The notes under the pieces were generated by a model. That model was not told the DNA's origin. It saw only the letters and a program-made list of their open reading frames with translations, and ran no database searches. A program made the translations under genes and the position numbers. Of a stretch of DNA of 10,181 bases, positions 1 to 6,863 are shown in pieces. The DNA comes from Candidatus Fermentithermobacillaceae bacterium UBA3951 (GTDB lineage Bacteria; Bacillota; Sulfobacillia; Fermentithermobacillales; Fermentithermobacillaceae): positions 2,185 to 12,365 of the forward strand of contig DGDN01000004.1 in the NCBI GenBank assembly GCA_002385465.1, written 5' to 3'. Position 1 is the stretch's first letter; every line of letters starts with the position of its first letter.

Positions 1-464
1 TCCAAGAAAAGGTCCGGGTCTACCGCGTCGCCGACATCCTCTAGGTTATCGGATATTACCGGGCATTCGCCGGAAAAGACGAGGTGGGGTGTTTGGGCCG
101 TACTCGCGGGGACGGCGCCGGAGAGAAGGCCCATGACTTCGCGCCTTTCAGCGTATTTGAGGTCTACCGCAACGCCCGTCTCGAGGCAGAAAACCTCTAT
201 TACGCGAGACACCTCTTCCGCGTAGTCGCCGTATCCGGGGAACTTTACTTGCAGCGCGTCCCAAACAACCAGCCTCACACCCTTTAGGTCGTATTTCTCG
301 GGGACTCCCGGACGCCCAAGACAGGAGGACAACGTGGTGATGATAAGAAAAAAGGAGGCTACCGCCAAGGCCCGCCGCCTAAACGCCCGGAAAGGCCTTT
401 TGGTGAACAGCCGGTGGATGCCCGGGTTACCTGCATTTCCCCGCCTCATAAGCCACTTTGCCAT
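1..464 (-). CDS. Lipoprotein, N-terminal part, possibly a solute-binding protein (runs off the left edge)
   Basis: Open frame of 154 codons from ATG at 464 with no stop before the window edge, so the C-terminus is missing. A long basic N-region (MAKWLMRRGN..., several Arg/Lys to residue 31) precedes a hydrophobic stretch (ALAVASFFLIITT) and the lipobox LSSC, with the lipidated Cys at residue 48. The mature part begins with VRLVVWDALQ, then a helical stretch ending in ETGVAVDLKY, then a PHLVFSGECPV segment. This pattern (first beta strand, helix, 'tGV.V..' strand, then a 'P.lvfs' segment) recalls extracellular solute-binding lipoproteins of ABC importers, but too little is present to assign a family. 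The ATG lies one base after the TGA of the upstream transpeptidase gene and has AAGGGGA about 7 bases before it, so the two are probably translationally coupled. A shorter start at the internal ATG (residue 6) is possible. The reading frame and lipobox are seen; the transport role is inference. Confidence 0.72.
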   Translation of the reverse strand, partial: MAKWLMRRGNAGNPGIHRLFTKRPFRAFRRRALAVASFFLIITTLSSCLGRPGVPEKYDLKGVRLVVWDALQVKFPGYGDYAEEVSRVIEVFCLETGVAVDLKYAERREVMGLLSGAVPASTAQTPHLVFSGECPVISDNLEDVGDAVDPDLFL

Positions 465-465
465 A

Positions 466-1413
466 TCAGCTTCCCCTTATCCCCATTACTGTGATGAGGT
501 CACGGACGACGGTCCTTCCCTTTCCAAAACCAAAGACGGTCGCCATCTCGTTAAGCATTGCCTCCGTCCTCTCTCCCAAGATGCCGTCGCACGGGCCGGC
601 GTCGAACCCGAACTGGCGGAGGCCTTCCTGAAGGACCACCACCTCTGGACCTTCCGTCCCGTAGGTAAACGGGCGGTTCCAGTTGAGCCTGGGCAAATAC
701 CCCTTTATCTTCACCCTGGTGCCGATTTCCACGAGGTCGTATAGCTCCTCGATATCCTCGTTGAACATGCGGACACACCCCGCGCTGGCGTAGGAACCTA
801 TGGACCACGGCCTGTCGGTACCGTGTATGCCGTAATTCCCCCACGGCACGTTGAGGGCCATCCAGCGAGAACCGAAGGGCCCCCCAACTTTGTAGCCCTT
901 GTCGATTATTTTCCACTCACCCACGGGTGTGAGGTCGGTCCATTTCCCGCCTGCTATCGGATACGTGCGGCAGGGTTTACCGTCCACGAGCACCGTCAAG
1001 GTGAGCGTCGCCGTATCGACCTCGATCTCAACGACTCCTTCAGGCAAGGGGCCGGTGTCGCCGGTCGCCGGCCGGATCACGCCGTGACCCAGAGCCCGCC
1101 AAGTGGTCTTCTCCACAACGCCATCGGGGGTTAGCCAGTAGCTCTTCTGAAAGGCTTTCACTGCGCTCACTGCCGCCTCATCGTAGACGTCATCAATGGG
1201 GCCCGAGTAGAAACCCAGTTCAGTAAGGCGCACCTTGAGGTCGTAGACGTCGTTTCTCCTTACCGGGATACGGGAGGGGACAAGCGGTTCCGAGGGCTCG
1301 TCATTTCGCACGAAGGCCGGGTTTTCCGGAGATGCGGCTCCTCTTACTATGAGGGAGAGCACTATGAGGGCCGCTATGGCGGCCACGCTTCCAAAGCGTT
1401 TGAGGACTCGCAC
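466..1413 (-). CDS. L,D-transpeptidase (YkuD domain) with peptidoglycan-binding-like segments
   Basis: Predicted exported 315-aa enzyme that would cross-link peptidoglycan through L,D-peptide bonds or attach groups to it outside the membrane. An N-terminal hydrophobic segment (about residues 8-24) follows MRVLKR and looks like a signal peptide or anchor. Residues 54-110 match a PG_binding_1 repeat (DLKVRLTELGFYSGPID... AVKAFQ). Residues 127-236 form the YkuD domain with the catalytic signature: His197 in IHGTD, then Ser210, Cys213 and Arg215 in SAGCVRM. Residues about 252-300 (GPEVVVLQEGLRQFGFDAGPCDG) look like a second, degenerate peptidoglycan-binding repeat. The start is GTG: an in-frame TGA lies two codons upstream, and AGGGA sits six bases before the GTG. 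An ATG at 1420 is in another frame. The gene follows the pheT terminator and is coupled to the downstream lipoprotein gene. No clear promoter was seen in 1414-1530. Confidence 0.92.
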   Translation of the reverse strand: MRVLKRFGSVAAIAALIVLSLIVRGAASPENPAFVRNDEPSEPLVPSRIPVRRNDVYDLKVRLTELGFYSGPIDDVYDEAAVSAVKAFQKSYWLTPDGVVEKTTWRALGHGVIRPATGDTGPLPEGVVEIEVDTATLTLTVLVDGKPCRTYPIAGGKWTDLTPVGEWKIIDKGYKVGGPFGSRWMALNVPWGNYGIHGTDRPWSIGSYASAGCVRMFNEDIEELYDLVEIGTRVKIKGYLPRLNWNRPFTYGTEGPEVVVLQEGLRQFGFDAGPCDGILGERTEAMLNEMATVFGFGKGRTVVRDLITVMGIRGS

Positions 1414-1530
1414 GTGTCATCCCTTTCCAGAGCTCAGTCTCCTTGGAAGAATACGTTACGGAAAACCTGATTATGAAAGATCCTGGCTCCCCGGAGGACG
1501 GTGCGGGCAACCTTAGCGGGAGCGACTAGA

Positions 1531-1569
1531 GACAAAATCGAAGCCTCCCCGCCCGAGGGGCGAGGAGGC
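1531..1569 (-). terminator. Intrinsic terminator after pheT
   Basis: On the minus strand a 27-base GC-rich hairpin (1569-1543) pairs GCCTCC with GGAGGC and inside it CGCCC with GGGCG, separated by one mismatch. It is followed by TTCGATTTTGTC, a short imperfect T-tract. It begins 24 bases after the pheT stop and probably ends the pheST transcript. The rest of 1414-1530 shows no clear feature. Confidence 0.7.
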
Positions 1570-1592
1570 GGTCCGGTATCATGCCTTGCGCC

Positions 1593-4043
1593 TTAGAGGC
1601 GGATCTCCCCTCCGACTCCGTCGCGAAGCGCCTTGACGATACGTTCCCGGTCTAGAGACAGGTCTTCCTCCGTCAGCGTGCGGTCGGTGGGGCTATACGT
1701 GAGCCGGAGAGCAATGCTCTTTTTCCCTTCGGGGATTGGCGGCTTGTCGTAGACGTCAAACACGGTGACCGAGTGAAGGTCTCGCGCCGTCTCTTTGACG
1801 ATCTTGACGACCGCTCCGGCAGGCACGCCGGCCTGAACCACCACCGCGATATCGCGCTCGACCGGCATGAACTTGGAGATGGGGCTGAACCGTTTCTCCC
1901 TGGCCATTGCCAAAATGGCTTCAACCGAGAACCATGCCAGGGCACACTTCCCCGTGAGATTTAGGTTCTTCTTGACGAGCGGGTGGAGCTCGCCCAGTTC
2001 GCCGACGGTCGAATGCCCCGCAACCACCCGGGCAGATATCCCGGGATGGAACGGCATGGACGCGCCGGGCAAGAATGAGGCATCACATCCCATGAGCCTC
2101 AAGAGGGTTTCTGTAACTCCCTTTAACCTGAAGAATGTGGCTTCCGACTCTCCTTCCACCCAAGAGCCTTCCTTCAGTGCACCGTACATGACAAGCCCCA
2201 GTTGGAGGGCTTCAAGGGGAAGCTCTTCAGTTGACGGGAAGAAAACGCGCCCCGTCTCCCAGAAGAAGCCTCCGGGCATCCTCACGCTCTGGTTCCGGGA
2301 GACAACCTTCAGGAGCCCGGGAAGGAGGCTGGTCCTTAGGATTGACTCGCTGGATGACAGGGGATCCATGAGCGGTACCCCCGTAGAACGAGTATCTGAA
2401 GCATCCCAACCCATGGCCAGAAGGTCATCCGGAGCCAGGAGCGACGTAGTCACCACTTCGCGACCGCCCATGGCTACTAGGAAATCCTTCATCCTATCGA
2501 ACCAGACGTACTCCTTGTTCGGCGGCCCTCCGGGTGTGGCCGGAGTGAGTGGCTTGGGCTCAAACCTGTGATACCCGTAAAACCTTGCGATCTCTTCGCA
2601 CAGGTCGATTTCCTCTTCGATGTCCACCCTCCTGGGAGGGACGGTGACTTCCATGGTCTCGAAGTCTCCCTCTTTCCTCACAGGTCCGGGCGCGAAGTGG
2701 AGGTCCTCGAATATCTCCCTGCATTTTCCGGCTGAGATGGGGGCTCCCAAAGTCCTTCTTACGACCCTGGTTGAGAAGGAGATGGATTTCCTCACGGGCT
2801 CCATCACGTTTGCGTCAGTCCTCCCCACCTCAGGTATTCCACCCGTATACCTTGCAATTAGCTCGGCGGCCCGCTCGATGGCTACGGGTTGGGCGGTAGG
2901 ATCCACCGTCTTCTCAAACCTCGCGGAGGCTTCTGTGCGCAAGCGAAGCTTCCTGTAGGTCTTACGGGTAGGAATGGGAGCGAAGAACGCCGACTCAAGG
3001 AGGATGTTCTTGGTTTCCATGGACACTTCCGTGCGCGCTCCTCCCATGACGCCCGCAACCGCCACCGGGCCGAGGGCATCGGCTATGACGAGCATGCCCT
3101 CTTCCAATTGCCTTTCCTCACCGTCAAGGGTCTCGATGACCTCGCCCCGCCTGGCCCTTCTCGCCGAGATGACTTTCCCCTCAAGCTTGTCGAGATCGAA
3201 AGCGTGTAGGGGCTGGCCGGTCTCAAGCATGACATAGTTTGTGACGTCGACGATGGCGCTTATGGGGCGCATGCCTGCGAGCATGAGCCTGCGCTCGACC
3301 TCGACGGGCGCGTAACCGGGACGCACTCCCCTCACCACCTTCCCGACATATCGAGGGCAAAGGTCGGGATCGGGGAGTTCGACTTTCCACTCACCGGCCT
3401 CATCTGGATCGTCGGGAGGACGGCGACTTCCCAAGGGGCCGGCCCAGTCCCATTTCCTGAAGACGTCAGGCAGTTTGAGAGGCTTCCCGGACAATGCGGA
3501 AGCTTCGATGGCCACTCCCATGATCGAGAGGCAGTGGGAGTAGTTTACCGTGAGGTCCAATTCCATGACCCAATCGTCCAGATCGAGGATATCCTGGGCA
3601 CTTAGGCCCAGGGGAGTTCCCGGCGGCAGGATAATGATGTCTTCCCCGCTTCTAGGCTCCTCGCCGGCAAGTATCTCATTGGCGCAGACGACCATGCCTT
3701 GAGACTCGACTCCTGCGAACGTCCTGGTCTCGATGGTCGTCCCCCCGGGGATCCGCGAAGAAGGCGCGGCCAGGAGGACGATATTTCCTTCTACAAGACC
3801 GGGAGCCCCGCTCACCACGGTATAGCGCCTTGAGCCCGTGTTCAAGGTCCCCACCTTGAGATGCGGCCTGGAAGGGTGAGGGGAAACATCTTCCACCAGC
3901 GCCGAAACGACGCCCGACAAGTCAAGCTTCTCAAGGGTCAGGTTTTCAACCTTGACGCCTAGAAGGGTGAGCCTCTCGCACGTCTCCTCGACCGTCCAGT
4001 CCAAATCTACGTATTCGTTCAGCCACTTCCACGGCACTTTCAT
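1593..4043 (-). CDS. pheT: Phenylalanine--tRNA ligase beta subunit
   Basis: Large subunit (816 aa) of the cytoplasmic alpha2-beta2 PheRS, which charges tRNA-Phe; the beta subunit binds the tRNA and carries the editing site for mischarged Tyr-tRNA. Visible in order: the N-terminal MKVPWKWLNEYVDLD block; an OB-fold tRNA-binding domain (about 40-150, with HPHPSRPHLKV-like and SQGMVVCANE blocks); the B3/B4 editing region (about 225-395, with VDVTNYVMLETGQPLHAFDLDKL); a B5 domain (about 418-492, ending PPRRVDIEEEIDLCEEIARFYG); the inactive synthetase-like core; and a C-terminal FDX-ACB anticodon-binding domain (about 722-816, from FMPVERDIAVVV). Length is normal for the family. The segment usually read as NRPDCLS is NYSHCLS here (168-173), a mild deviation. 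ATG lies 13 bases after the pheS stop, and the Shine-Dalgarno AAGGGGG overlaps that stop. It is co-transcribed with pheS under the T-box. Confidence 0.98.
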   Translation of the reverse strand: MKVPWKWLNEYVDLDWTVEETCERLTLLGVKVENLTLEKLDLSGVVSALVEDVSPHPSRPHLKVGTLNTGSRRYTVVSGAPGLVEGNIVLLAAPSSRIPGGTTIETRTFAGVESQGMVVCANEILAGEEPRSGEDIIILPPGTPLGLSAQDILDLDDWVMELDLTVNYSHCLSIMGVAIEASALSGKPLKLPDVFRKWDWAGPLGSRRPPDDPDEAGEWKVELPDPDLCPRYVGKVVRGVRPGYAPVEVERRLMLAGMRPISAIVDVTNYVMLETGQPLHAFDLDKLEGKVISARRARRGEVIETLDGEERQLEEGMLVIADALGPVAVAGVMGGARTEVSMETKNILLESAFFAPIPTRKTYRKLRLRTEASARFEKTVDPTAQPVAIERAAELIARYTGGIPEVGRTDANVMEPVRKSISFSTRVVRRTLGAPISAGKCREIFEDLHFAPGPVRKEGDFETMEVTVPPRRVDIEEEIDLCEEIARFYGYHRFEPKPLTPATPGGPPNKEYVWFDRMKDFLVAMGGREVVTTSLLAPDDLLAMGWDASDTRSTGVPLMDPLSSSESILRTSLLPGLLKVVSRNQSVRMPGGFFWETGRVFFPSTEELPLEALQLGLVMYGALKEGSWVEGESEATFFRLKGVTETLLRLMGCDASFLPGASMPFHPGISARVVAGHSTVGELGELHPLVKKNLNLTGKCALAWFSVEAILAMAREKRFSPISKFMPVERDIAVVVQAGVPAGAVVKIVKETARDLHSVTVFDVYDKPPIPEGKKSIALRLTYSPTDRTLTEEDLSLDRERIVKALRDGVGGEIRL

Positions 4044-4056
4044 GACTCACGCCCCC

Positions 4057-5091
4057 TTACAGCCCTTCGAATTGGGTAAGGAACCTCAGGTCGTTCTCAA
4101 ACAATACCCTGAGGTCGTCTATACCCCACTTGAGCATCGCTGCCCTATCAAGCCCAAAGCCGAAAGCGAAGCCGGTGACTTCATCCGGATCGTATCCTCC
4201 GTTTCGTATCACCCTCGGGTGGGCCATCCCGGCCCCGGAAAGCTCCAGCCAGCCGGTACGACCGCAGACCTGACAGCCCTTGCCCCTGCAGATGGTGCAT
4301 GAGACGTCAATCTCGGCAGAAGGCTCGGTGAAAGGGAAATAGCTGGGCCTTAACCTAATCTCCGTATCGGGCCCGAAGAAACCCCTGGCAAACTCGAGGA
4401 AACATCCCTTGAGGTGTTCGAACGTAATGTGGCGGTCGATGACCAGCCCTTCCACCTGGTGGAAGACCGGGCTGTGAGAGGCATCCATCGGGTCGCGGCG
4501 GTAGACCCTGCCGGGCACGATAAACCTAACCGGGAGCCTCCCCTGCATCTCGAGCATGCCCCTTATTTGCCCCGGGGAAGTATGGGTCCTTAACAGAGTA
4601 GTGTCTGTGAGATAGAGCGTGTCCTGGGCGTCTCTCGCCGGGTGCCCCGGCTCCAGGTTCAGCTTTACGAAGTTCATCTCATCGGTCTCGGCTTCCCGGC
4701 TCTCATAAACCGTGAAGCCCATGCCGTAGAAAATACCGACAATCTCGCGGAGAGCCTTTGTGAGCGGGTGCAGGCTCCCAACCTGTGGGAGATTTCCCGG
4801 AAGCGTGACATCCACCACTTCCTGCCTGACCTTCTCCTCAAGCGCTTCCCTCTCCAAGGATGCGGTTTTCTCCCTAAGCCGCGTCTCAATGACCTCACGG
4901 AGCGCATTCACCTTGGCGCCAAACCCGGGCCTCTCCTCTTTGGGGAGAGAACCCACGGTCTTGAGAAGCGCCGTGATCTCGCCCTTCTTACCCAGGTACT
5001 TGAGGCGCAATTGGTCGAGCCCGGCGAGGGTTTTCGCTTCCTCGATCTCTCTCAGGACGCGTTCACCCATGTCGTCCACTTGGTTTCTCAT
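4057..5091 (-). CDS. pheS: Phenylalanine--tRNA ligase alpha subunit
   Basis: Catalytic subunit of PheRS, activating Phe with ATP and transferring it to tRNA-Phe. With the start chosen here the protein is 344 aa, the usual family size. It has an N-terminal coiled-coil arm (to about residue 95), then the class II core with motif 2 (PGRVYRRDPMDASHSP, with VFHQVEG), a CTIC...CQVC cysteine cluster followed by GRTGWLELSGAGM, and motif 3 (GFAFGFGLDRAAMLKWGI). All expected motifs are present. The start is uncertain. An upstream in-frame ATG at 5136 would add 15 residues but lies just after the T-box terminator U-run and has no ribosome site in front of it. A perfect AAAGGAGG (5131-5124) lies inside that extension, 32 bases before the ATG at 5091. 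I prefer 5091 by length and alignment to the family. Confidence 0.93.
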   Translation of the reverse strand: MRNQVDDMGERVLREIEEAKTLAGLDQLRLKYLGKKGEITALLKTVGSLPKEERPGFGAKVNALREVIETRLREKTASLEREALEEKVRQEVVDVTLPGNLPQVGSLHPLTKALREIVGIFYGMGFTVYESREAETDEMNFVKLNLEPGHPARDAQDTLYLTDTTLLRTHTSPGQIRGMLEMQGRLPVRFIVPGRVYRRDPMDASHSPVFHQVEGLVIDRHITFEHLKGCFLEFARGFFGPDTEIRLRPSYFPFTEPSAEIDVSCTICRGKGCQVCGRTGWLELSGAGMAHPRVIRNGGYDPDEVTGFAFGFGLDRAAMLKWGIDDLRVLFENDLRFLTQFEGL

Positions 5092-5098
5092 AGATCTC

Positions 5099-5131
5099 GG
5101 GGATGACGGCCCTTCCCCTACTTCCTCCTTT
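5099..5131 (-). promoter_or_regulatory. pheS ribosome binding site with a possible hairpin spacer
   Basis: AAAGGAGG at 5131-5124 is the strongest Shine-Dalgarno near pheS, but no ATG, GTG or TTG in the pheS frame lies at normal distance. Between it and the ATG at 5091, GGGGA (5118-5114) can pair with TCCCC (5103-5099) around a 10-base loop. Folding removes 20 of the 32 bases and leaves a spacing of about 12. The motifs are seen; the folding role is inference. Confidence 0.4.
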
Positions 5132-5143
5132 CGCATGGAAAAT

Positions 5144-5365
5144 AAAAAAGCTTTCGTCCGTTGGACGAAAGCTCTCGCTTCCGCGGTACCACCAGGCTTG
5201 ACCGGCCGTGCCGGCCCCCTCTGAGCTCCCTTATCGCGGGAGTTACGCCAGACCTACAAACATCAGCCCGGAGGCTCCGGAGCGAATTCCGGCGGTTTCA
5301 CGGGGGAACTCGCAGCGTCATGTTCCCCTCTCTGAACGCTACCTTCCGCCCACGTTCTCCTTCAT
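5144..5365 (-). ncRNA. T-box riboswitch (tRNA-Phe) controlling pheST
   Basis: Complete T-box leader that senses uncharged tRNA-Phe and controls transcription into pheS. Stem I: GGAG (5360-5357) pairs with CTCC just after the specifier loop; GGCGG pairs with CCGCC above it; GGGGAAC pairs with GTTCCCC around a distal loop containing GACGCTGCGAG; an AGAGAG element lies on the 5' side. The specifier triplet is UUC (5286-5284), a Phe codon. A stem III-like hairpin pairs CTCCC with GGGAG. The T-box sequence GGTGGTACCGCGG is at 5193-5181, and its UGGU can pair with an ACCA 3' end, which fits A73 of tRNA-Phe. The terminator is an 11-bp stem (AGCTTTCGTCC / GGACGAAAGCT, loop AAC, 5173-5149) followed by six T. 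No convincing separate promoter is visible between this leader and the upstream small gene. Confidence 0.95.
5149..5173 (-). terminator. T-box attenuator terminator of pheST
   Basis: A perfect 11-bp stem AGCTTTCGTCC / GGACGAAAGCT with a 3-base loop runs directly into a T-run (5149-5144). It competes with the antiterminator formed by the T-box sequence 8 bases upstream. It ends only 8 bases before the upstream in-frame ATG of pheS. Confidence 0.93.
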
Positions 5366-5390
5366 TGCCCGTATCCCGTCTTAACCTGTA

Positions 5391-5408
5391 TCGACCTCTA
5401 GAGATCGA
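5391..5408. repeat. 18-bp near-perfect palindrome before the pheS T-box
   Basis: TCGACCTCTAGAGATCGA equals its own reverse complement except at one symmetric pair. It lies 26 bases upstream of stem I of the pheS T-box, where a promoter or operator could be. It has no central loop, so a DNA-binding site is more likely than an RNA hairpin. It may also be chance. Confidence 0.35.
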
Positions 5409-5445
5409 TTGAACCTAGATAAGCACGTATGAAACCGGTGACTAC

Positions 5446-5574
5446 CTACGTGAGATCTCGGACCGCCCGGTCCCTTATCGTCTCCTCTATCCTAAGATAA
5501 TGGCAATATAGGAGGTACGCAACCACAGAGCCGGTTCTCTCAAAAAAACTCCAGAACGCTTCCGAAAGTCGCAT
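5446..5574 (-). CDS. YqzL-like small protein of unknown function
   Basis: Short frame of 42 residues (MRLSEAFWSFFERTGSVVAY..., then LLYCHYLR and an acidic/basic tail). The pattern W..F..TG...AYLLY is what I recall for the YqzL-like family, small Firmicute proteins of about 45-50 aa with no known function; in Bacillus subtilis yqzL lies near era and recO. The ATG at 5574 is chosen because GGGGGG lies a few bases before it and it starts the family-like region. The frame stays open upstream to 5670 into the methyltransferase gene, but that part has no support. An extended -10 promoter lies 31 bases upstream. The gene sits between the rRNA methyltransferase and the pheS T-box and would be transcribed before the attenuator, so it should not be controlled by tRNA-Phe. 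No signal peptide or transmembrane segment is evident. The family assignment is from memory of a short motif. Confidence 0.62.
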   Translation of the reverse strand: MRLSEAFWSFFERTGSVVAYLLYCHYLRIEETIRDRAVRDLT

Positions 5575-5604
5575 GGCTACCCCCCGCTTCTCTTCCTTTC
5601 GGGT

Positions 5605-5632
5605 ATTATACCATGCACCTTTCCGGCGACAA
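5605..5632 (-). promoter_or_regulatory. Extended -10 promoter for the yqzL-like gene and the pheST leader
   Basis: On the minus strand TTGTCG (5632-5627), a 16-base spacer and a consensus TATAAT (5610-5605) preceded by TG one base upstream (TGGTATAAT) form a sigma-A-type extended -10 promoter. The -35 box begins 4 bases after the methyltransferase stop. Transcription would start near 5598 and run through the small gene into the pheS T-box. Confidence 0.75.
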
Positions 5633-5635
5633 AAT

Positions 5636-6448
5636 CTAGGAATGTCCCATTCTTTGGCGGAGAGCTTCATAGAGGATGATCCCGGAAGCCACCGCCACGT
5701 TCAGGGATTCTGTCCCTCCCGGCATCGGGATGGATATCTCTTGACCGGGGAGCGACAAAACGTCCTCGTGGAGCCCCTTGGCTTCGTTCCCGAAAACCAA
5801 ACACAAAGCCTTCGTAAGATCGGCTTCCCACGGAGAAACGCCTCTTTGGGGCACGGTCTTGAGCACTTCCAGCCCCTCAGAGTGTCTCTTGAGCAAGTAT
5901 TCGGGCGGCGCTACGTGCCGGCCCGGGCTCTTCACGGCTACTCGAAACACAGTCCCCGCCGAAGCCCGGATACACTTGGGAGAAAACGGGTCGGCACTGG
6001 AGCCCAGGAAAACCACTGACGATGCTCCCACCGCCGAGGCCGACCTCACGAGGGTGCCCACGTTTCCCGGGTCTTGGATGTCGACGCCCACAACTTCCAG
6101 CGGCTCCACCCAGGGGCTCGCGGGCACTCCTTCTCGAAACCGGAAAGGTACACTCACCACGCACAAGACCCCTTGGGGGCTCTTGGTCTCAGACATCCGC
6201 TCAAACAACTCGTCGGGCACCGTGAACACCTCGGGGGGTGACGGGCCTCTCCCGAGGAGCCGCTCCACTTCTCCTCCTCCGGGCGAACTAAAGAAGGAGC
6301 GCGACATGACCAGGTATTCGATGGACACACCCGACTCGAGGGCCATCATCACGGAAGGCGGTCCCTCGACCAGCGTCATCCCGGTCTTCTCTCGCTCCTT
6401 CTTGCCCGAAAGGCTCTTTATGAACCTCCACGGCACTTCGCGCAACAT
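5636..6448 (-). CDS. TrmH/SpoU-family (SPOUT) RNA 2'-O-methyltransferase
   Basis: 270-aa SAM-dependent methyltransferase of the TrmH/RlmB/TsnR group, which methylates ribose 2'-OH in rRNA or tRNA. The N-terminal L30e-like substrate-binding region (about 1-105) has the familiar KSLSGKKEREKTGMTLVEGP block. The trefoil-knot SPOUT domain shows all three motifs: motif 1 DIQDPGNVGTLVRSASA (123-139), motif 2 LVFGNEAKGL (217-226) and motif 3 IPMPGGTESLNVAVA (240-254). The knot and SAM site therefore look intact. ATG lies 12 bases after the rplT stop, with AAAGG a few bases before it, so it is probably the last gene of the infC operon. A gene of this family between rplT and pheS is common in Firmicutes. 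The exact target base cannot be told from sequence; a specific name such as rlmB is not justified. Confidence 0.93.
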   Translation of the reverse strand: MLREVPWRFIKSLSGKKEREKTGMTLVEGPPSVMMALESGVSIEYLVMSRSFFSSPGGGEVERLLGRGPSPPEVFTVPDELFERMSETKSPQGVLCVVSVPFRFREGVPASPWVEPLEVVGVDIQDPGNVGTLVRSASAVGASSVVFLGSSADPFSPKCIRASAGTVFRVAVKSPGRHVAPPEYLLKRHSEGLEVLKTVPQRGVSPWEADLTKALCLVFGNEAKGLHEDVLSLPGQEISIPMPGGTESLNVAVASGIILYEALRQRMGHS

Positions 6449-6460
6449 GAAACCTTTAGC

Positions 6461-6820
6461 CTACTTCGCGACCTTGGCCTTCGCCACTTCAACGAGGTCG
6501 CGGAAAGCCTTCTCGTCGCTAACGGCCAAGTCGGCCAGCATCTGCCGGTTTACCTGGACTCCCGCGTTCTTGAGTCCGTTCATGAAAGTGCTGTAGTTCA
6601 TACCGTTCAGTCTGGCTGCAGCGTTGATCCGGGCGATCCACAGGCTCCTGAACTCTCTCTTCTTCTCCCGACGGTGCCTCCTGGCATAGTGGAGAGCCTT
6701 TATGACCGCCTCATTAGCCATGCGGAACGACTTGGAGCGCTTACCCCAATAGCCCTTTGCGAGCTTCAGTATCTTCTTGTGTCTCTGCTTGTTGATAATG
6801 CCTGTCTTGACGCGAGGCAT
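6461..6820 (-). CDS. rplT: Large ribosomal subunit protein bL20
   Basis: 119-aa very basic protein that binds 23S rRNA early in 50S assembly and, in bacteria that have been studied, represses its own operon by binding the leader RNA. The sequence MPRVKTGIINKQRHKKILKL, then AKGYWGKRSKSFRMANEAV, ALHYARRHRREKKREFR, LWIARINAAARLNG and YSTFMNGL is canonical from end to end, and the length is typical. ATG at 6820 is preceded by GAGGG at about 9 bases. It follows rpmI after 43 bases, the standard infC-rpmI-rplT order. Nothing unusual is visible. Confidence 0.98.
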   Translation of the reverse strand: MPRVKTGIINKQRHKKILKLAKGYWGKRSKSFRMANEAVIKALHYARRHRREKKREFRSLWIARINAAARLNGMNYSTFMNGLKNAGVQVNRQMLADLAVSDEKAFRDLVEVAKAKVAK

Positions 6821-6863
6821 CTACGTTACCCTCTTTCTCAAGCGCTTATTGAATGTCCGTAGC

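Noticed and set aside
334..744. Plus-strand frame over the lipoprotein and transpeptidase boundary
   Set aside because: The minus strand has a lipobox signal, a YkuD catalytic motif and coupled start/stop codons; the plus-strand frame has nothing comparable.
1867..2571. 234-codon plus-strand frame inside pheT
   Set aside because: Antisense shadow of pheT; composition (Ser/Pro/Arg-rich) reflects the opposite strand's codon bias, with no ribosome site or family match.
5575..5670. N-terminal extension of the YqzL-like frame by 32 codons
   Set aside because: It overlaps the end of the methyltransferase gene and the promoter; the ATG at 5574 has its own ribosome site and begins the family-like segment.
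5778..6596. 272-codon plus-strand frame across the methyltransferase gene and rplT
   Set aside because: It is antisense to two genes with complete family motifs on the minus strand and shows no domain of its own.
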